Assembly (NCBI RefSeq): GCF_030272615.1
Contig: NC_081408.1
Span: 606,909,673 to 606,973,672 of the forward strand
Source: Cryptomeria japonica
Lineage: Eukaryota; Streptophyta; Pinopsida; Cupressales; Cupressaceae
Length of the DNA stretch: 64,000 nucleotides
Reading direction: 5' to 3'
Shown here: positions 46,401-57,038 of the stretch, one piece after another
Numbering within the stretch: position 1 is the stretch's first letter
Layout of the letters: each line of letters opens with the position of its first letter
Program-made: the position numbers and the translations under genes
Notes under the pieces: model-generated
Seen by the model: only the letters and a program-made list of their open reading frames with translations
Told to the model about the DNA's origin: nothing
Database searches by the model: none

Positions 46401-47602
46401 ATTCTGCATTCTTGAATGTAATCCTAGAAGAGGAAGTGAATATTGAGCAACCACATGGGTTTTTCTTATCAGAAGATAGTAACATGGTGTGTAGATTATA
46501 CAAGGCCATGTATGGATGGAAACAAGCACCAAGGGCATGGTATAAATGGTTACACTCTCATCTTTTGAAGATAGGATTTTAGAGAACAAGGGAGGACAAC
46601 AACATCTACCTGAAATCTGAAGGTGATCAGATTCTGATCTGTGAAGTGTTTATAGATGACATAATCTTTGGAGGAGATGATGAAATGAGCCATGCATTTG
46701 CAGATGAAATGAAGAAAGAGCTTGAGATGTCTTTGATTGGAGAGATAAAGTTCTTCACTGGTCTACATATTCTATAGATGGAAGAGGGTATCTTTATTAC
46801 CCAGCCCATGTATGTCAAAGAGGTATTGAAGACCTTTGGCATGGAGGAGAGAAAATCAGTTGGTACACCGATGGTGACTAGCTACAAATTGACTAAGGAA
46901 GATGATTCAATGTTGGTGAATGAGACGGAGTATTGGTAAATGATCGGTAAGCTACACTATATGGTACACAATAGATTGGATATTGCTCATGCATTGGGCA
47001 TTATGGCCCATTTTTAGAAAATTCCAAGAGAATCCCACTTGGTAGAAGTCAAGAGGATTCTTAGATACTTGAAAGGGATAGTTGATTATGGATTGTGGTA
47101 TCCATACAATGGTGATTTTAATCACAAAGTGTTTATTGATGTAGATTGGGTAGGTAATGTGGACGACTAAAAGAGAACAACTGGTGGAGCGTTCTTTCTT
47201 GGTGGAAGACTAGTCTCATGGATGAGTAAGAAGAAGAGTTGTATTTCCCAGTCTACAGCTGTAGTAGAATATGTGACAGCATTTATGAATTGCACTCAAG
47301 CAATCTGGATGAAACATGTATTGGATGGTTTCAAAGTACCTATATCTAAATCGGTGAGTATATTTTGTGACAACACAAGTGCAATAAATATTTCCAAGAA
47401 TATGGTATTGCATGCTAGAACTAAGCACATTGAGATCAAGTATAACTTCTTGAGAGAGGAGGTTCAAAACAAAGAGGTTGTATTAGAATATGTTTCCAAT
47501 AAGGAGCAGCTAGCAGACATATTCACTAAGCCCTTACCGAAGACTACATTTACCTATTTGAGAGGTAAATTAGGGGTTCTTCCCCTTCATGAAGTAAACT
47601 AA
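43499..47602 (+). pseudogene. I gag-pol polyprotein, broken
   Basis: The double ATG is at 43499/43502. UBN2-type gag lies at 43499-44200, a decayed knuckle (CFSYNKIRHIAGNY) at 44287-44330, acidic linker EGVTDEESEDEENEDI near 44420-44460, protease IIDSGCSHHMNSD near 44540, pre-integrase 44900-45035, integrase with LVHIDLCGP (45095), RIDQGGEF (45292) and ERNNR (45405), RT with YQMDVNSAFLN (46385) and FIDD (46648-46659), and RNase H (FIDVDW near 47135, where the middle Asp of ADADW-type motifs is changed; CDNTSAINISKN near 47370). It ends at TAA 47600. Over a dozen stops, most TAG at CAG or TGG positions of the sister copies. A GAA-to-TAA near 46231 is an exception. Confidence 0.93.
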
Positions 47603-47875
47603 AGTTTTGTGCTCCACATCAGTCAGGTACTATAGTGTCAAATCTTTTAGGATTGATGTGTTGAAGGATGCTACTCCATAGGGGGAGCAACATAGTGGAG
47701 AATGGAAGCTTGTGCCTCCACTTTGGCATTGTTGTGAAAGGGGGAGAAGATATCTGATGATGTATGGGGGAGAAGATATATGATGATGAATATATATGTT
47801 GTAGCTGTACTAGTCTATGTTGTTTATAGTTACAATGCTAGACTGATTATTGCCATCAATGCCAAAGGGGGAGAC
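47603..47875 (+). other. I 3' untranslated region with polypurine-tract array
   Basis: GGGGGAG tracts lie near 47682, 47741, 47767 and 47868. The last (AAAGGGGGAGAC) touches the LTR and is fused to a perfect palindrome TTGCCATCAATGCCAA at 47850-47865. Confidence 0.85.
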
Positions 47876-49311
47876 TATTGGCATATGATGAACCAGTATG
47901 ATGATAATGTATGTTGTCATTGATCTCAATAAGTGTAGGTGAACCAGTATAAAGATTGGAAAAAGTTGTTATTGATGTTCAAGTAGGAGAACCAGTATGA
48001 AGGGATGAAGTGGATCAGTGTCAGTGTCTCACTAAGTATGACTAACGGTTGGTAGTCTCAGCTCTAGGGTTTCTGGTTTGGAAATCTAGCTTGTGTGATG
48101 CAACTGGTGACATTATGTGATGAGTTAGCTAAGAGATAAGGATGAGATCAAGATGCTACATCATTTTTGTGCATGTGAAGGATTTCTTTGAGGATCTTGC
48201 ATGTGAAGATCTATTGAATTAAATGTCTACCATGAGAATGAACAATCTTCTTAGAGGTATGTGAAGAGAGCGTGATGGTTTACTGATTTCCATATGCGGT
48301 GAAGAATGGATGATGCAAAATGACTTGTGATCTGTTTGAGATTGTTTTTTTTCTATGCAATTTGTTTGAATGGTTAGGATTGAACTGCTTGTAATTGTAA
48401 ACCTAAAATTTTTAGGGTTTAGGGTTTATGCTACCAACCTAATTATTGTCTATAAGGTCAATGATTTTTGTTATTGTTTGTGTTGGCAAATGTTGTGTTT
48501 ATATTCTAGTGATGAGATACTTGCCAGACTAGTGAGTGGAAAACTGCAGAGTGTGATTGCAGAGTAGAGGAGCTAAAAAGGATCTTCCTTAGCATGTAGT
48601 GTTGTTATCAGATTAGAGTTTTGCTTGTTGTCTTCTAACCATTTCAACAGTAGGAAAATCCCTTTATCGAGTAGCTTTAATGAGTTTATTACAAATCCTC
48701 TAACCAAGTGACTCAAGATCATTGAGTTCTTCAAATCCTCTAGTGAGGTAACCTTTAATAGGGTTTCAACATTTAATAGGGTATATAGCCATCCCTTAAT
48801 CGGGTGATCTTTAACAGGATCAGTTCCTAACAAAACCTTATTGTAAAGTCTTTAATCGGACTAGGCTCCTAACAGAGAAAGCTTCAAAAGAGTTCAAAAA
48901 TGAGCTTGTGGGTATTCATCCCCACCATGGTTTTTCCCATTTGGGTTTCCATGTGAAAAATTTATGTGTCATGAGTTGTTCATTTTTCATTTGATAATTG
49001 AGTAGTCTTTTTTTAGGTGAATATGCATGCAAAGCTAATTGTTATGGTATTACTGATACAACATATTCATGAGTATATTGGTGAAGTAGTTATCAAGTGT
49101 TGAATGTTATTTGAAGTATTCAGTTTTGCTATTTTAACTATCTGATGTCTTACTATGTTTAACCGGTATTGCCATGGTTAAGTTCAGTGATGAAGACAAC
49201 CGGTTAGCATTATTTTAACTTGATAAGTTGTTGAGAATTTTTTGTATGTATTGATTCACCCCCCCCCTCTTAGTACAGATTAGGGTATTTGTTGTTCATC
49301 ATTATTCATCA
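47876..49311 (+). repeat. 3' LTR of I (1,436 bp)
   Basis: It starts TATTGGCATATGATG (first G changed to A) and ends TTCATCA. The palindrome at 47914-47929 has one change. AGATG follows. Confidence 0.92.
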
Positions 49312-49316
49312 AGATG
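49312..49316. repeat. Target-site duplication of I, right copy (AGATG)
   Basis: An exact repeat of 42001-42005. Confidence 0.9.
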
Positions 49317-50036
49317 GAAGCGCTTTGTGCATTGCAGGTGCGTTTACGTAGGGTAGGCACATTTGTGCATAACAAAGGCACATTTGTGTGTTTTAGGTGT
49401 GTCTATGCAAGGCAGATGTGTTTGTCTCAAAAAGGCACATTTATGTCTTAAAGGCCAAATTGGTAGTTCTATGATAAACATACGCTGTCGATTGGATAAG
49501 CTCCTGAGAGGATACACTCAAGCAGGTCCTCTAGGGAGGACTAGGATAGTAGATAGGGCTAGGATTGACAATTTTGTGACTGAACATACGTTGGTAATTA
49601 GGAAACTACTCAAGAGGATACACTCAAGTAGAGGCCCTAGTATAGGATAGATCGAGGCACTTTGTGATGAACAGGGAGTACCATAAAAATTGACAATTAT
49701 GTGATAGAACATATGTTGCCAATTGGATTAGGCTGAAATTGACAATTATGTGATAGAACATACGTTGTCAATTGGATAAGTTACTCAAGAGGATACAGTC
49801 AAGTAGGTGTCCTATAAGATAGGATCAAAGAAGCACTTTGTGATGAATAGGGAGTACCACTAGGATAAAAAGAAACACTTTGTGATGAACAAGGAGTACC
49901 ACAAAGATATAAGAGCAACACTTTGTGATGAATAGGGAGTACCACTAGGATAGAGTGCCATATGATAGATATAAGAACTAAGACAAAAAGAAACACTTTG
50001 TGATGAACATGGAATGCCACTAGGATTGATACAATT
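49317..50036. repeat. Interspersed minisatellite in H, upstream of the PMD gene
   Basis: Three short units recur. 'aggcacatttgtg' is repeated at 49340-49450. 'gacaattatgtgatagaacatac' with 'actcaagaggatacactcaag' recurs at about 49475, 49570, 49692 and 49740. 'cactttgtgatgaacagggagtacca' type units begin near 49657, 49833, 49875, 49918 and 49993, spaced 176, 42, 43 and 75 bp. No coding sense is evident. Confidence 0.75.
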
Positions 50037-50101
50037 GATTTTCTTGACTGTAGGATGACCTACCTATGCTAGAGTCACGGGAGAGATTCCCTGCGACTTA
50101 G

Positions 50102-51406
50102 AGTTTGTGAGAAGAGCTGACATTCGAGGATAGAGCAGCACTTGAGGCTATGGGATTGCGATATATTATGTATGTACTTGAGTTTTGGGTGACTATGGGA
50201 TTGCTAACTGCATTAGCTGAGAGATGGCACTCAGAGACATGTACACTTCATTTGCCAATGGGTGAGATGATAGTAACCTTAGAGGATGTATACAGGATAC
50301 CGAGGATATTGATCATTGGGGAGTTGGTTCCTTATAATCAAGAGGGAGATAGGTATTCACTGTGATGAGTGTTGTAGGATCTAGGACTAGAGATGAGGGT
50401 TGGACATGTAGCATGGGACACCATGATAGCTACAAGGTTGGCACTACTGGTGGTGCTGGCAAGATTTATCAGTGGATTCTTGTGTCTTGACAGGGCGACA
50501 TGAGGGTTGACAGTGGGATGGGGGGGGACTCTGGAGACATTGGTGACTAAGCACACTAGGTTTGCATGGGGGTCATGTCTATTGGCACACTTGTATTATG
50601 AGCTACATCAATTTGTATATCATGGATCAACAAGATTAGGATGTGGAGTGACATTGTTGCAGGTATGGGTAGGAGAGGAGATAACTTACTAGAGAGATGG
50701 AGGAGAGGAGAGATAGGTGCATGTAGTGAGGGGTAGAGGTGGATTGTCATTACAGGTGCCAGCATCATAGGTTCCTAGATAGGTACAAGGATGGGGATAG
50801 GGACAGGAGTAGCCATAGGGGGAAGAGGAGGAGGATGAGCTACTATCCTTAAGGGAGATCTGCTAGGGATAGGTAGATGAGATCTAGGATCTGGAGCGAG
50901 ATGCAGCTAGGCTTAGGAGATAGCTGAGAGACACTAAGCAGGAGAGGGAATAAGCTATTCAATGCTATACAGAGGTTGAGACAACACTAAGGGTAGGGAG
51001 GTAGGCAATAGAGGACACAGGGGCTAGATACACTTATATTCTATGGGCAGGGGAGGAGATAGCCTACTAGTGAGACCTATACTATGGAGTGGTGCCACTG
51101 GATCAACAGGCTAGGAGCTTTCAAAGAGCATCGCAAACTATGACGACCACTGGAGGGAGAGATAGGAGACAAGTATCTAGTGCTGGGGTCATGGGTCCTC
51201 CACCACCACCAAATAAAGGGAGCAGGAGAGATGATCCTGGGGTGGGTTCTTCCAGGGATCAAACTCCGTCGAGGCTAGCTAGCTCCGAGGGATCCCTATG
51301 TATCAGTATTGTACCATTTTGTATGATGACACCTTCGAGTGATTATAGCCATATGATTTTAACATCATTGTATCATGACGCTTATGATTTTGAGATATAT
51401 ATGTGA
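50102..51406 (+). pseudogene. Plant mobile domain (PMD) gene inside H, antisense to the element
   Basis: One plus-strand frame, interrupted only by stops, reads LTFEDRAALEAMGLRYIM, then LTALAERWHSETCTLHLP, GEMIVTLEDV, and later FAWGSCLLAHLYYELHQF and LLQVWVGEEI. These are the successive hallmarks of the plant mobile domain (PMD, the aminotransferase-like plant domain). TGA and TAG codons near 50363, 50372, 50501 and 50690 and several to 51070 break it. The tail is Gln/Arg-rich, then Pro-rich (PPPPPNKG near 51195). PMD proteins occur as host genes and as passengers in transposable elements. Here the gene is antisense, downstream of pol, as reported for extra ORFs in Tat-lineage elements (from memory). 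The exact start is uncertain. Confidence 0.82.
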
Positions 51407-52639
51407 TGATTCATCCTTGCGGAACCTATATGCATGTCTACCTATGTGATGATGCTTCTATGTAATGCATGATTCTATATGTGACACTTATGATATGGAT
51501 GCAAATATGTACATGATGAAATGCAATATTTGTGTTTTTTATGTTTTAATATGTTATACATATGCAAATGTGAATGTATGAAATGTAGATGCATATGATG
51601 AGGATGTAAAATGTGCTAACATGTGTTGTGTGCAGGACATGATGCAATTGTGATATCTATATGTATGTATGAAATGTGAATATGTGGTAATGCAGGTGCA
51701 AACTACATGAAATGCAAATGTTTTTGGTGTGTTGATATACTCAGTCATGTGATAACGGACTACATGGACTCAAGAAGGACTATAGAGGTCAATCAAGAAA
51801 GGGGAATGAAAAATAGAAGATATGGAAGTGAAAGAGTTTCTTGTTCTATTATCATCATTAAGCTTTATTATGACAAATAGGTTATGACAATCGAGGTATA
51901 TGTTCGACCTAGAAAGTCATTGCACCCATTTTGCATAGAGATCATATAGTTGCAAACAAAGAATTCCCTAGTTCATATTAGACTCATAGTGTCCTCATAT
52001 CCTTGGACAAGTCATAACATTACTAAGAGACAATCCATAGACAGCAAAAAAAATAGGTGACGATACCCCATCCTTGCCTTTCTAGTCAAAGACATCCTTG
52101 AGATAAAATCTCTAGTCAGAGACATCCCTAAAAAAGCTAAAAGACATGTCACCAGAAAGATAAAATCAAAAGAAAACCAATACTCAACACCAACATCCAC
52201 TATAGTCCTCAAGTTTAGTGTCTCTTGTCACTTGTATAAGTCTATTTGATTGTGGTCACAATGTTTACTTTCACAAAAGGATAGATAGCACCAAACCATA
52301 ATGATGTCAGAGTCTATTGAAAGATTTGATTTGTTGAAGCCCATTGGTGCTTGTGTCTCATCTGAAACTAACTGCATCCATGAAACTGATACTTTATTGC
52401 TGAGAAGATGGAACTTTATTGCAGATTGGCGATGCAAATGTTGCTTTATTGTAAATTATGCATGGATAGGCTAAAGAAAATTGGAAGAAACTGTACTCCT
52501 CAGAATGTGTGATGCTCTCAATTCCACACCCATCATGAGATGTTGGATTTTATTTAGCCAAAGATAGGAGCTGATTTATTATGGATGGAAAGGTTGTGAG
52601 TGTGTGCAAAGTGAAAGGATGAGGTTGAATCTTGAAGGA
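51407..52639. other. Non-coding part of H between PMD gene and integrase remnant
   Basis: 51410-51760 is a low-complexity stretch rich in 'atgcaaatgtgaatgtatgaa' words. 51760-52639 shows no ORF of interest and no repeat I can define. Confidence 0.5.
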
Positions 52640-52929
52640 GGGAAGAGCAATGTCTTTACACATGGTGCCAGTAACCTGTTTTTCACCATTGTACTTGCCC
52701 AAGGCACCACCAAAGTGGTTTTCACCATTGGATGAAATTATTTCTCTTTACTTTTTTTATTTTTTCAAATTTTTTGTGTCACAAGGTGCCTGTTTGCCAG
52801 GTTTTCACCAAGTAATGATTTTTTATTTTTATGATTTTTTTGTATTTTTGAATTTTTTGAATTTTTTTTGTATTTTTGAATTAGGATATGTTGAAGAGCT
52901 ATGTGTAAAACCTATGGAGGTGCATGTTG
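52640..52929. other. T-rich low-complexity stretch with 'ttttcacca' repeats
   Basis: 'ttttcaccattg' or 'ttttcaccaag' occurs near 52679, 52720 and 52801, interleaved with 'gtgcc' words. 52820-52885 is almost pure T/A with repeated 'tatttttgaatt'. No coding sense is visible. Confidence 0.55.
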
Positions 52930-53283
52930 TTGTTAGGATCCTCCAAAGGTTCTCCCCTCTAAGGTTGAGAGCTGATATGTACCAGATCCATAGGCTACTA
53001 TAATTATGTAAGGACCAAGCTAGTTTGGTTCGAACTTGTCCTTCTTTTCTCTGTCTTGCTGATTTTTAGGATTTTCCTTGAGAACTAAGTTACCCACTTC
53101 AAATGTATGAGGCTTAACCTTAGGATTGTAGTTGCATTGTTCCTTGAATGAATTATGTGTAGCTTGAGTGAATGTCTTCCTTGATGAAGGAACTGAGATA
53201 CAATTACTAGCATGTGGACTACATAGGCCCGTATGCGTGTCACCTAAAGAAGTTTGGGCATTCCTAATAACAAATTTCTTCAA
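52930..53283 (-). pseudogene. H integrase C-terminal remnant
   Basis: The minus strand reads HTFEVGNLVLKENPKNQQD, REKKDKFEPN, a TAG (probably Trp), LGPY and YGSGTYQLSTL, the familiar segment following the integrase core in gypsy polyproteins. Upstream (53284-53600, minus) there is no catalytic integrase, RNase H or RT. This marks the pol end and shows that pol has been deleted internally. Confidence 0.75.
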
Positions 53284-54141
53284 GGAAGCTCCATTAAAGG
53301 TCCATGATGTATCACCAAAAGGGGATGGATGTGTGGAACAAGTGGATGAAACCTTATGATTATGAAAAGAAGTGAAAGTAGGATAGCATGATGGAGACTT
53401 AGGATCAACAAGTATGCCTTTTGACTTAAAATTTTAGAAATTTTGTCCCCAATTATTTTGATATTAGGGGAGATCATCTCTTGTTCTTTTTTGTTCATAG
53501 GATTTTTATCCTTGACTTTGATTTTTTCAAAGTCCAATAGCTTTTGATTTTGATTTGGACTAAAGGCCTTTTATTTATTTTTGACTTTTAGATTTTTCTT
53601 TTCAAAGCTTGATTTTTGATCCCTAATTAGTAAGGGCTTTTGGGATTCTTGTTGATCCAAGTTTGGGAGAGGAGTGGAAATGGAATGAGTGGATGAAATG
53701 GTAAAGCTATGTGAGTTCTCAAGAGGGTTGGGAGATACACTCAATAGAATCTTCGTTGGAACCACTCTTAGGACTATTGATATCAAGATCTGCTTGCACC
53801 ACTAGAGGAGATTTGAATTCAAACTTATTAACCACAACACTAGGTGGTTCATACCCAATTTCTTGGTATTTAAAACTTTCCATAGATTGTTCATGTTGAC
53901 TAAATACCTTAGGAGATAGTGGGATTTGATCAACATGAAAGATATACTCACCACATCCCATATCTTTAATCTTGAACTTTTCTTTGATCTCTACTTGTTT
54001 GGATGTAGAAGCTTTCAATGATTCTAGATCAACATATGCTGAAGATGGAACAACTTCTTGATTGACTCATATTGTTATTTCTAATCTAGGTCACAAATTG
54101 TTGCAATATATGAATGGATTTGGATCAGCTTTGATGGTTAC
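53284..54141 (-). other. H region where RT, RNase H and integrase core should lie
   Basis: It contains a fragment with GCGEYIFHVDQIPLSPK and VVVNKFEFKSPLVVQADLD (53719-54018, minus), of the type that links protease to RT in this lineage, then Lys- and Leu-rich sequence without RT motifs. About 3 kb of pol expected from family norms is absent. Confidence 0.6.
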
Positions 54142-57038
54142 TTAAACTCCATTATGAGGAAACATAATGAATTGATGGTATGTAGATGGGACTGCTCTCA
54201 TCTCATGAATCCATGGATGTCCTAGCAATATGTTGTATGTGAGATCAAGGTCTAGGACTTGACAAACCACATCCTTCATAACTGGCCCAACTCTGAGAGG
54301 TAAGGTTACTGTGCCTTTGGATGAACACTCTTCATCATCATATACCTTGATGGTAATTTTATTTGTAGCATTCACAACTTTGTCTGAATATCCCAATTGT
54401 ATTATTGTGTTCAAAGTACATATATTAAGACCAGCTCCTCCATCTATCAGGACTTGTTTTATTCAATGTTTGTGTAGGAAGGTTTCAATGTGTAAGGGTG
54501 CATTATGTGGTTGGCTCACGGAGGTGTCACCAGCTTCGGTAAATGTAAGAGAATGTGGAACGGAAAGGTATCCCATTATGGCTTGAAACTGGTCTACATT
54601 TAGTTTAGTGGGGACAATAGTGTCTCTCAATTTTTTGTCAAGAATGGCTTTATGTGTGGGGGATATGCATAAAATCTCTAGGATGGAGATAATCATGGGC
54701 GTCCTCCCTAATTGTTCTACTAGATTACACTTGGGTTTGGTTGATGAGGAATCAGTGTTTTTAGCTAGAGCACATTGCAAAGTGAATTTACCTCGATGAG
54801 TTGTAACATTACATTTAGAGGTAGGTTCAGAAGAAGATCCAATTCCTTTTAGGACAATTTTAGGTCTTTCGGCAGAAATTTTTAGGTGTTTTGTCCTTTA
54901 TGATAATGGTAGAGACATAATTGTCCACTAAAATGTGATTGATAGTTGAATCATAGTTTTATGATGCTCTGGTATAGTTGGTCTACTCATTTGTGGCTTT
55001 AGCTTTTCCCTTGTCATGTTTTGGGAATGGTTACTTAAACATCTCATGTTCTTGATTGGATGAATGTCCTTCAATCTCAATGTCACCTCTATCAATAAGA
55101 TCTTGTATAATGTTCTTCAGCCAATGACAATTTCCTATTTTATGTCCTTTGCTCTTGTGAAATTCATAATACTCATCATCATTCCAACAATTTGGTTTGA
55201 CCTTTGGTTCGTATGGAGGATTGTCAGGAATTGTTATTATCTTGTTTGCAACTAGATTCTTGAAAGGTGACTCAATTGGTTCTCCCAATGGGGTATATTC
55301 TCTTCATGGTTTTCAAGTTGTTTGAGTATTCACTTGGTTGTTTATAGAACTTGATCTAGAAAAAATGATTTTAGGCCTCACCATGTTAGCATCGACCACA
55401 CCATCGTTTATTGTGTTTTTTAATTTTTGTTCTAAAATTGTGGCTTGTCTTTTCCTTTAAAGTCCTCTTTGTTTTCTTTGAATATCTTAATTACTCCTTG
55501 TTCAATTAGGACCTTCTCTATTGCTAAGCCTTCTTAAATGACGTCCTTCAAGGTGGACAAACAATCTTTTCTCAAGTCATAACCAATTTCTCTGTGGACA
55601 TTCTGTGTGAACATCTCTACCATTTGTTTTTGTGGAATTTCACAAGAGCATCTATTGGCTAAATTCCTCCATCTTTGTAGGATGATGAAAATGACTCTCC
55701 ATCCTTTTTCTTGGTGTTGCACAAAGTGGTGAGTGATATGTTTGTCTCTATGTTGCATGAGAAATGTTGGATAAAAGCCTCCGCTAGATCACTGAAAGAC
55801 TTAATTCTAGGTGGAAGTTGGGAGAACCATTCCATAGCTTGATCACCTAAGATTTGTGGGGACAGTCTCATCATGTATGTTTCTTCTAATGCTACCTCAA
55901 TGCAAGCTATGAAAAACTATCCTATATGTGCCTTAGGGTCTCCTTTGCCTTTGTACTTATCAAACTTAGGTGTCATGAAATGTGTAGGAAAAGGAGGCAT
56001 TGGAATTCTTTTGTCAAATGGATAGGGACATATGTCAATCATTGTGTAAGCTGACTTTGGTGTATTTATGTCCTTCATTTTCTTTTGTAAGTCCTTAATT
56101 TTCTGTTCCAAATTGTTCTTAGGTGGAGACCGACTTCTTGGACTTGGACCATATCCCATGCCTGAGCCACTGGGTGGAGGAGGAGGATACTACATATATG
56201 GATGGTATTGACCATAAACATGTTCATAAGGAGGAGGTCTATAATGATACTGCACATGAGAACCACCTAGTATAGAGTCGTAATGAGGAATGGAATATCT
56301 TCTTTGTCCATGTATATCATATTCTATAGGAATGTCATGAGTTTGTTCTAGTGTGTTGCCCCCAAATTTGACATAGGGTTTCCTTGTGTCTATATTCTGA
56401 GCATGCCTTGAGATATCCAATTTTTTTGAAGGTTGGTCCTTAGCATTGGTATGTGATTGAGTGTATTTATCTACATAAGACCTCCATAATGGTCTGCATG
56501 GATGGAGTTGTTCATGAGTATCATAAGCTTTACCATGTGTATTTGGGACCTCTGGGTTTTGAAACAAGGATGAGGGTGACTCAAGCATGAAACGTGGTCC
56601 TCTAGTACCTCCACTATTAGGCCTCCTTTGATTCATATTGAGTTGAGTTTCTTGCATAGGTTGATTTTCCACTATTTGAGACATGTCAAAATCATGAGGT
56701 ATCTTAGCTCCAATTTGTGCCATCACTTGTAAGAAATATTGTCTATCTTTTCTCATGATATCCTCAACCAATCTATTAAAATGGGGATCCATGATGGAGT
56801 CTTCCACTTCTGCTGAAATCATGAAAAATTTGTCTATATTGTCATTGTGCATATCATTGTTGTTTGTGTAATCCATGTTCTCAACATTGTGAACGTTTCT
56901 ATAACTGTCCATGTTAGGTAATGTGGTATGATCAGAATTGAAAAAGATATCATTGTCGTACTCATAGCCACTCATGTTTGCAAACTCTTGAGGCTCTTTA
57001 GCGTCTCTCCTAGATTTTTGGGAATGGGTTTCAACCAT
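54142..57038 (-). pseudogene. H gag-protease polyprotein, broken
   Basis: It starts at 57038 (MVETHSQKSRRDAKEPQEFA). The N-terminal part is Asn/Tyr/Pro-rich to about 56160. The gag core at 55660-55990 reads FDKYKGKGDPKAHIG, then AMEWFSQLPPRIKSFSDLAE and FIQHFSCN, the Retrotrans_gag pattern. A knuckle-like motif FHKSKGHKIGNCHWLK is at 55130-55180. The spacer SILEILCISPTHKAILDKKL lies near 54690, then LNVDQFQAIMGYLSVPHSL. The protease is LIDGGAGLNICTL near 54420-54460, and LDLTYNILLGHPWIH near 54200-54250. TAG stops occur at 56187 and 55914, with frameshifts between 55290 and 55660. The DGG active site and PWIH pattern point to the Athila/Tat group. Confidence 0.85.

Larger units (their letters stand above)
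42006..49311 (+). mobile_element. Copia LTR retrotransposon I (7.3 kb), degenerate
   Basis: LTRs are 42006-43427 and 47876-49311 with a perfect AGATG target duplication. PBS, gag-pol and polypurine tract are all on the plus strand. It is close kin of A1, with the same gag-pol order and near-parallel 3' untranslated region. It is inserted in the 3' non-coding part of H. Confidence 0.95.

Noticed and set aside
49317-50036. Regularly spaced short repeats suggestive of CRISPR
   Set aside because: Spacing is irregular (176, 42, 43, 75 bp), repeats are imperfect, 'spacers' are themselves repeated, and the context is a plant retrotransposon.
50102-51406. PMD as an independent host gene
   Set aside because: It lies between pol and 3' LTR of H with no introns, promoter or flanking duplication of its own, and it is full of stops.
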